Source: an uncultured bacterium
GTDB taxonomy: Bacteria > Bacillota > Clostridia > Lachnospirales > Lachnospiraceae
Direction: 5' to 3'
Length of the DNA: 57,869 nt
Assembly (NCBI GenBank): GCA_905215405.1
Contig: CAJMQE010000013.1
Location: forward strand, 1 to 57,869
Positions 52,611-57,869 of this stretch are shown in pieces. Position 1 is the first letter of the stretch; each line of letters starts with the position of its first letter. The notes beneath the pieces were generated by a model. It ran no database searches. It saw only the letters and a list, made by a program, of their open reading frames with translations, and had not been told where the DNA came from. The translations under genes were made by a program, and so were the position numbers.

Positions 52611-53381
52611 TCATTCCTCTATTCTAAAATCTAACTTAATGAACTTCACCTGATTCTCATCGTTTGGAATATATTTTATTTCGCTATCTGTAGTCGTTAA
52701 ATAACAATCCTTTCCTTCTTCCTTAAAACGATTTAACTCATTTTCACTTCTAATATTAATTAGTGCAAATGTGTCTATTTCACCTGGTTCCGAAAAAAGA
52801 TGACCTTGTGAGTTTATTCTTCCATTTCCAGAAAGTTTTACTGCATATCGCGCAACTAATGATGCTGGCTGTGCTTCTGTTACACCATCCTTAATATAGA
52901 CATAACTAAATAATCCCGGTATCAGACATTCTCCCTGTGTATCCCCTATATTTTTTATTTTTACGAATGTTACTATATAATAATAATCGTCTATAAATAC
53001 ACCGCTTTTATCCAGATGATTTTTCATTTCCTCTTGATAATAGCACGGCTCCTCCAACAATCCTTGATATTCTGAAATATCTCTAGTCAAATATGCATCA
53101 TACACATTAATGCACATTTCCTCTCCTTCTGATGAAGTGACATATACATCTTCATTCATAGCATGCAGATAGGTCTCATCCAACACCTTATCTCCTTTTG
53201 ATACACTTTTATATTTTTTCTCTCCTGACTGCTTTTCCTGCGTTGCTACTTCGCTATTTACAGCAGAAGCCGATTTTTCACTCTCATTTGCATAGGAATT
53301 AAGAAAAATCTTATTCTTAATCATGATCATCAACGTAACACAAAATATTAAAATACATATTGCCGATATTATTTTTTTCAT
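52611..53381 (-). CDS. Membrane-anchored paralog 3 of the LytTR cluster (DUF5027-like)
   Basis: 256 aa. Signal anchor (KKIISAICILIFCVTLMIMI) without a lipobox, then an extracellular domain. Residues 45-105 (from EKQSGEKKYKSVSKGDKVLDE to RDISEYQ) and the last 20 residues are almost identical to the other two copies; the stretch between is variable. The strand pattern and length suggest the DUF5027-type family; this name is from memory and tentative. GGAA before ATG 53381; 12 upstream codons are open but not needed. Confidence 0.78.
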   Translation of the reverse strand: MKKIISAICILIFCVTLMIMIKNKIFLNSYANESEKSASAVNSEVATQEKQSGEKKYKSVSKGDKVLDETYLHAMNEDVYVTSSEGEEMCINVYDAYLTRDISEYQGLLEEPCYYQEEMKNHLDKSGVFIDDYYYIVTFVKIKNIGDTQGECLIPGLFSYVYIKDGVTEAQPASLVARYAVKLSGNGRINSQGHLFSEPGEIDTFALINIRSENELNRFKEEGKDCYLTTTDSEIKYIPNDENQVKFIKLDFRIEE

Positions 53382-53459
53382 TCTCTCTTCCATTCTCTTA
53401 TAATTATCAAGTTGCACATCTTTTTCTAATATCTATTATCATTAATATCCCCATCATAA

Positions 53460-54230
53460 TCATTCCTCTATTCTAAAATCTAACTTAATGAACTTCACCT
53501 GATTGTCATCCTTTGGAATATATTTTATATCACAATATGTAGTTGTTAAATAACAATCCATTCCTTCTTCTTTAAGCTGATTTATATTATCCTCCTTCAC
53601 AATTCCAATTATAGCAAAAGTATCCTTTTCCCCTACTTCCGAAAATAGATGCCCTTTAATGCTCAATTTACCATTTCCTGATAACTTGGCTGCAAATAGT
53701 GCGGCAAATTGTTTTGGAGTATTTGATGTCATTCCATTTTTAATATAGACATAATTAAATATTCCCGGTATTAGACATTCTCCCTGCGTAGCACCTACAT
53801 TAGTTACTTCTACAAGTGTAACTACATAATAATAAGTATCTAAAAATACATCATTTTCACCCAAGTGTTCTTGTTGTTCATTTATATAGAAGCATGGTTC
53901 ACTCATCAATTTCTGATACTCTGAAATATCTCTAGTCAAATATGCATCATACACATTAATGCACATTTCCTCTCCTTCTGATGAAGTGACATATACATCT
54001 TCATTCATAGCATGCAGATAGGTCTCATCCAACACCTTATCTCCTTTTGATACACTCTTATATTTTTTCTCACCTGACTGCTTTTCCTGTGCTGTTATTT
54101 CATTATTTACAGCAGTAGCCGGGGTTTCACTCTCATCTAATTTGGAATTAAGAAATATCCTATTCTTGACCATGATCATCAACGTAATACAGAATATTAA
54201 AATACATATTGCCGATATTATTTTTTTCAT
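53460..54230 (-). CDS. Membrane-anchored paralog 2 of the LytTR cluster (DUF5027-like)
   Basis: 256 aa, same plan as its neighbours. The variable part reads LMSEPCFYINEQQEHLGENDVF; the corresponding part of paralog 3 is LLEEPCYYQEEMKNHLDKSGVF. The intergenic DNA before this gene and before paralog 3 is virtually the same (about 75 bp), showing a recent whole-unit duplication. Confidence 0.78.
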   Translation of the reverse strand: MKKIISAICILIFCITLMIMVKNRIFLNSKLDESETPATAVNNEITAQEKQSGEKKYKSVSKGDKVLDETYLHAMNEDVYVTSSEGEEMCINVYDAYLTRDISEYQKLMSEPCFYINEQQEHLGENDVFLDTYYYVVTLVEVTNVGATQGECLIPGIFNYVYIKNGMTSNTPKQFAALFAAKLSGNGKLSIKGHLFSEVGEKDTFAIIGIVKEDNINQLKEEGMDCYLTTTYCDIKYIPKDDNQVKFIKLDFRIEE

Positions 54231-54308
54231 TCTCTCTTCCATTCTCTTATAATTATCAAGTTGCACATCTTTTTCTAATATCTATTATCATTAATATCCC
54301 CATCATAA

Positions 54309-55079
54309 TCATTCCTCTATTCTAAAATCTAACTTAATGAACTTCACCTGATTCTCATCCTTTGGAATATATTTTATATCACAATATGTAGTTGTTAAAT
54401 AACAATCCTTTTCTTCTTCCTTAAGCTGGTTTAATCGACTTTCACTAATACTTCTTAGCAAAGCAAATGTATTCTTTTCTCCTGGTTCTGTAAACAGATG
54501 TCCTTTGGCGCTTACTTTTCCATTTCCAGACAACTTTACTGCAAAAAACACCTCTGAGCTGTTCGGTGTATTCGAAGTTACCCCCTCCTTAATATATACA
54601 TCTCTAAATATTCCTGGCATCAGACATTCTCCTTGTGTATCCCCTACATTAGTAACCTCCACAAGTGTGACAACATAATAGTAATCATCTAAGAATACAC
54701 CATTTTCATCTAAATGTGTTTTTTCCTCTTTGGTGTAAAAAAAAGGTTGATCTAGCATTCCCTGATACTCTGAAATGTCTCTAGTCAAATATGCATCATG
54801 CACATTCATGCACATTTCCTCTCCTTCGGGAGAAGTTACATATACATCTTCATTCATAGCATGCAGATAAGTCTCATCCAACACCTTATCTCCTTTTGAT
54901 ACACTCTTATATTTTTTCTCACCTGACTGTTTTTCCTGCGCTGTTATTTCATTATTTACAGTAGAAGCCAAATTTTCACTCTTATCTGAATTGGAATTAA
55001 GAAAAATCTTATTCTTGACCATGATCATCAACGTAACACAGAATATTAAAATACATATTGCCGATATTATTTTTTTCAT
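54309..55079 (-). CDS. Membrane-anchored paralog 1 of the LytTR cluster (DUF5027-like)
   Basis: 256 aa. ATG 55079 follows AAAGGGGG by 7 nt, a stronger and different ribosome site from the other two copies, whose leaders lack it. Same signal anchor and conserved blocks; variable part MLDQPFFYTKEEKTHLDENGVF. First copy after the bacteriocin-like remnant, separated from it by a perfect hairpin (55096-55124). This position would suit an immunity or processing partner. Confidence 0.78.
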   Translation of the reverse strand: MKKIISAICILIFCVTLMIMVKNKIFLNSNSDKSENLASTVNNEITAQEKQSGEKKYKSVSKGDKVLDETYLHAMNEDVYVTSPEGEEMCMNVHDAYLTRDISEYQGMLDQPFFYTKEEKTHLDENGVFLDDYYYVVTLVEVTNVGDTQGECLMPGIFRDVYIKEGVTSNTPNSSEVFFAVKLSGNGKVSAKGHLFTEPGEKNTFALLRSISESRLNQLKEEEKDCYLTTTYCDIKYIPKDENQVKFIKLDFRIEE

Positions 55080-55095
55080 AATGCCCCCTTTAAAT

Positions 55096-55124
55096 AGCAC
55101 TGTACGGAAATTCCGTACAGTGCT
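55096..55124. promoter_or_regulatory. Perfect 12-bp hairpin between precursor remnant and paralog 1
   Basis: AGCACTGTACGG-AAATT-CCGTACAGTGCT. No T run follows on either strand, so it is not a standard terminator. It stands 8 nt before the AAAGGGGG ribosome site of paralog 1. Confidence 0.7.
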
Positions 55125-55185
55125 TATAGCCCTTATCAGCTAACCTTTGATTATAAAGAACTGGCTATTACATGCTGGCTATTCA

Positions 55186-55557
55186 TCAAATACTATCTGG
55201 ACTCCATTTACCAGACGCATTATAAAACCAATCATAATTACTCTCACCTCTTATGGCTGCCCAGCCATAATCTCCATCTTCTTTTACATAATTTGTTAAG
55301 TAATACCAGTTTCCTGGTTCAATATTTTTATTTACTCTTCTGATTGCATCATCATCTGCGCGATTACTTGAATCATCACCAGCCACAACACTTGCCGTAA
55401 ATGAATCATCACCGGATATATAATTTATGTATGACGAAGAATCATCCAACTTAGCTCTTAATTCTGTATAATCATATGGATCTCCCTGGCTGTAATCCAA
55501 ATCATAATCAATTGTTTCCCTGCTCAGTGCTCTTACAGTGACCGCCTCTTCTCGCAC
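55186..55557 (-). pseudogene. Bacteriocin-like/DUF2712-like secreted protein gene without its signal peptide
   Basis: Open frame of 123 codons starting at GTG 55557 with no ribosome site. Composition (Asp/Ser/Tyr/Asn-rich, no Cys) and the end GWAAIRGESNYDWFYNASGKWSPDSI resemble small exported proteins of DUF2712 or lactococcin-972 type, which lie beside LytTR systems and ABC exporters; the family call is tentative. Such proteins have a signal peptide, but here an in-frame TAA stands three codons before the GTG and only an eight-codon start (MKYDIDGC) lies before that. The 5' end seems lost or mutated. Confidence 0.5.
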
Positions 55558-55613
55558 ACTTATTTAGCAACCATCTATATCATACTTCATTTTTTACATA
55601 AAAAAAGAGGGTT

Positions 55614-55644
55614 GGCACATTCTGTAAGCATATGGCAGATTCTG
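55614..55644 (-). promoter_or_regulatory. Two direct repeats, candidate LytTR binding site
   Basis: On the minus strand CAGAATCTGCC and CAGAATGTGCC, start to start 20 bp (two helical turns), the arrangement LytTR regulators use. It lies between the kinase stop (55661) and the small secreted-protein gene, with TATGAT near 55580 as a possible -10 and no good -35. Confidence 0.5.
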
Positions 55645-55660
55645 CATCATACATCGCCCA

Positions 55661-56962
55661 TCATCTACGCTTTTTTAATCTAATCTCACACCTAATTTCC
55701 TTCCCCAACTCTGAGTAGGATATCGTTCCATTATATTTTCTTACGATATCACGGATACTGATTGTCCCCCATCCGTGTCTGTTTTTTCCCGGTTTAGTAG
55801 TCTTCATATGTGGATTACGCTGCAGCACACTTTGTTTAATAGAATTATCTATAATAATGTGTATATCCTGCTCATCGTAAATTTCAACACTGATCATTGG
55901 ATTGTCCGCATAAAATGCTGCCTCAATTGCATTATCCAATAGGTTTCCCATCAAAATACTTAAGTCTACATCCGTTATCTGCTGCACATCTCCACTAACA
56001 ATACATTTCGTCTCAATATTTTTCTGATGACATAATGTAAACTTGTTATTGATAATATAATTAAGCACCTTGTTAGAACAAAATACCTTCATACCAAGAA
56101 TGTTGATCTGCTGACTAACATAGTCAGCTATAAACTGATGTGCCTCCTCATATTCCTGGTTCTGTATATAATCATCTAGCAAGGACATACAATTCTTGGC
56201 ATCATGACGGACTTTTGAAGCCTCTTCGTACATACGCCTGATATTATCAACTCCGGATTGATTCTGTTCATATGAAATGCTTATAATCTGATTTTTCAAC
56301 TGCGTATCGCATATTTCATATATTCTGGTCGCAACGACCAGAATTACTGCAATTGGAATCATCGTATAAATCATAACTTGATTCAATTGATCTATATCGG
56401 CATTCTCCCAGGCCTGTCCCACATGTTCTGCGCTGACCTTGTATAGAATAAATATTTCTAAAAATATTATAAATATGGTCACTAAGAGATTTTCAATACT
56501 GGATATCAGCGATATCTCTGAGGTATTATATTTACAGCCATGTTTTTGATTCACCTGCACATTGAACTGACAGAGCATCATCATGAAAAATACTGTTACA
56601 ACTGCTACTGCCATAACTGCAGCCATCTGACCATCTTCAAAATATGCTCTTATAAATAAGATCATGAACGCCAGTGCAGCAAATAGAAGGACCAAAAGTA
56701 AATGAAGCATACGCCGCTCAAGCTTTGTCGCATAGGTCGAAATGACTGCAATCAGAATGAATAACAAAGATGGCTTCGCCTGCACAAAACCGCCTGCTTT
56801 TTTCACAACTGAGAAATATAATAATCCGATTGCTGCCGCAATTATGTAGATATATTTTTTTCTGTTGGTCTGTTCCTCATATGCTACAACTTTTGAAAAG
56901 ACCATACTCCAAATAGATACCTGTATTATACTAACAAAAAGATTTATCACATTTGCCATCAT
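55661..56962 (-). CDS. GHKL-domain sensor histidine kinase (AgrC-like)
   Basis: 433 aa. Six or so N-terminal membrane helices (about 1-215), then a coiled DHp segment with the phospho-acceptor in SKVRHDAKNCMSLLDDYI (His at about 252), and a GHKL ATPase domain (LMGNLLDNAIEAA N-box, HGWGTISIRDIVRKYNG G-box). HPK10 class, typically sensing secreted peptides. It overlaps the response-regulator gene by 4 bp. Confidence 0.92.
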   Translation of the reverse strand: MMANVINLFVSIIQVSIWSMVFSKVVAYEEQTNRKKYIYIIAAAIGLLYFSVVKKAGGFVQAKPSLLFILIAVISTYATKLERRMLHLLLVLLFAALAFMILFIRAYFEDGQMAAVMAVAVVTVFFMMMLCQFNVQVNQKHGCKYNTSEISLISSIENLLVTIFIIFLEIFILYKVSAEHVGQAWENADIDQLNQVMIYTMIPIAVILVVATRIYEICDTQLKNQIISISYEQNQSGVDNIRRMYEEASKVRHDAKNCMSLLDDYIQNQEYEEAHQFIADYVSQQINILGMKVFCSNKVLNYIINNKFTLCHQKNIETKCIVSGDVQQITDVDLSILMGNLLDNAIEAAFYADNPMISVEIYDEQDIHIIIDNSIKQSVLQRNPHMKTTKPGKNRHGWGTISIRDIVRKYNGTISYSELGKEIRCEIRLKKRR

Positions 56963-57678
56963 ACTTGTTGTATCCCCATATATTCTTTATATTTTTTATT
57001 CACGCCCTTACATTTGCTGCGACTGATACTAATCTGACTTCCGTCGAGCAATGTCACCAAGCCGCCTTCCACTTTCAAAATGTATTTCATGTTAATAGCA
57101 CATCCCCTATTCACTGTGACAAATCCTTTGTCTGCAAGTATCGGTTCAATTCTTGACAGCTTATCCCTGACAATCAATTCCCCTTTTTCAAGTTTCAGAA
57201 TAATATTATGCTGGTAAGTATCGATCGTACGAATACTGCTGAGTAAGAGCATATAAGTATTCCTGCTTTCCCCGACCTGAATAATCATATTATTGTCAAT
57301 CATTTCTGAGACCACTCTATTCATAACACTTTCAAGTTCCTGTTCAAATATTCGTTTTCTAATAAATCCGACTGGCCTGCATACAAATGATTCAAAGACC
57401 AGATTTTCATGGCTCGTAACAAAGATGATCTTTGCCCCTTTGTGAAGAAGTGTTATTTTTTTTGCAATATCAAAACCATCCTCCTGATCCAGCTCAATGT
57501 CTAGAAAAATGATGTCTATATCATTTTTTGAATACTCTTTGACTAAATTTATCCCACTTGTATACTCTAAAATTTTATACTCTATATTTGAATATTCTTG
57601 ATCCATCAATTTACAGATCATTACTCTTTCTCCCTTTAAAAAATGAATATCATCATCGCATATCGCTATTTTAAACAT
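56959..57678 (-). CDS. LytTR-family response regulator
   Basis: 239 aa. Receiver domain 1-120 with the acidic pair in AICDDD, the phospho-acceptor in IIFLDIELD (about 56), a conserved Thr/Ser in FVTSHE and a Lys/Arg-rich end. The LytTR DNA-binding domain is at about 138-235 (RTIDTYQHNIILKLEKGELIVRDKLSRIEPIL, FVTVNRGCAINMKYILKVEGG). Same class as AgrA and BlpR. GGAG lies 6 nt before the ATG. It probably activates the downstream peptide/ABC genes. Confidence 0.93.
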   Translation of the reverse strand: MFKIAICDDDIHFLKGERVMICKLMDQEYSNIEYKILEYTSGINLVKEYSKNDIDIIFLDIELDQEDGFDIAKKITLLHKGAKIIFVTSHENLVFESFVCRPVGFIRKRIFEQELESVMNRVVSEMIDNNMIIQVGESRNTYMLLLSSIRTIDTYQHNIILKLEKGELIVRDKLSRIEPILADKGFVTVNRGCAINMKYILKVEGGLVTLLDGSQISISRSKCKGVNKKYKEYMGIQQV

Positions 57679-57869
57679 GTCTCACTCCAAGTCCAAACTA
57701 TAATTGTTTCCTACTCTATATTACGGTGGTCACACTGTAGCTATAATGACTGTACCCATCGTCATTTTGTCCAAATAAAGTGTTATCTTTACCTGATTGT
57801 AATATTATGTAAATCACCTCCCATAATTATCTTAGTTTTTCTCTTGTTAACTCGCTTTTTCTTACTTTT

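Overview
The window looks like chromosomal DNA of a low-GC, anaerobic Gram-positive, most likely a motile gut-type member of the Lachnospiraceae (Clostridia). This is inferred from strong AGGAGG-type ribosome sites, AT-rich intergenic DNA, LXG/WXG100-like type VII secretion genes, GHKL/LytTR signalling, a cytosolic GH28 pectinase, chemoreceptors and the gene families present. The species cannot be named from the sequence. No rRNA, tRNA, CRISPR array, transposase or phage gene was seen.

Layout. (1) 202-3833, minus: a four-gene flavin/iron-sulfur dehydrogenase operon (2Fe-2S protein, FAD/4Fe-4S subunit, BFD-like protein, DadA-like FAD subunit), like hydroxyproline, sarcosine or cyanide-synthase type complexes. 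A terminator hairpin lies directly before its first gene. (2) 4094-12916: three chemoreceptors (one with the signalling tip deleted), a methyltransferase, a metallophosphoesterase and a flavodoxin-like reductase. (3) 13346-20062: a sortase-anchored surface protein, signal peptidase I, and an envelope-polymer operon consisting of a YidC-TagF fusion, a small membrane protein and an LtaS-like sulfatase-fold enzyme. (4) 20593-24258: a MATE exporter and small proteins of unknown function. (5) 24360-31270: an iron-siderophore module (AraC regulator, esterase, binding lipoprotein, ATPase, permease) with a shared operator motif, then an ArsR-MATE pair. (6) 31337-37502: a type VII secretion-like effector cluster with three tandem lipoproteins. 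A decayed copy of its promoter and lipoprotein start lies 13 kb away at 24360-24576. (7) 37805-45702: a GH28 enzyme, then an APC permease and three LicC/LicA-like enzymes, each with an N-terminal winged helix, probably for phosphocholine or phosphoethanolamine decoration of surface polymers. (8) 46169-48536: a tocopherol-cyclase-like protein and an LXG effector with glycine-zipper segments. (9) 48741-57678: a GHKL/LytTR two-component system that reads into a bacteriocin-like remnant, three near-identical membrane-anchored proteins, three permeases and an ABC ATPase.

The common theme is the cell surface and competition: envelope polymers and their decoration, iron scavenging, chemotaxis, two type VII secretion-type loci and one peptide-signalling/ABC locus. 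Intergenic DNA carries several unrelated minisatellites (12-, 19-, 26- and 46-bp units). Both antibacterial-looking loci show the same pattern of one candidate effector followed by three tandem membrane-anchored paralogs. The most unusual items are the type VII secretion locus with its relic, the LytTR-controlled locus with its N-terminally broken precursor, the YidC-TagF fusion and the winged-helix/Lic trio.
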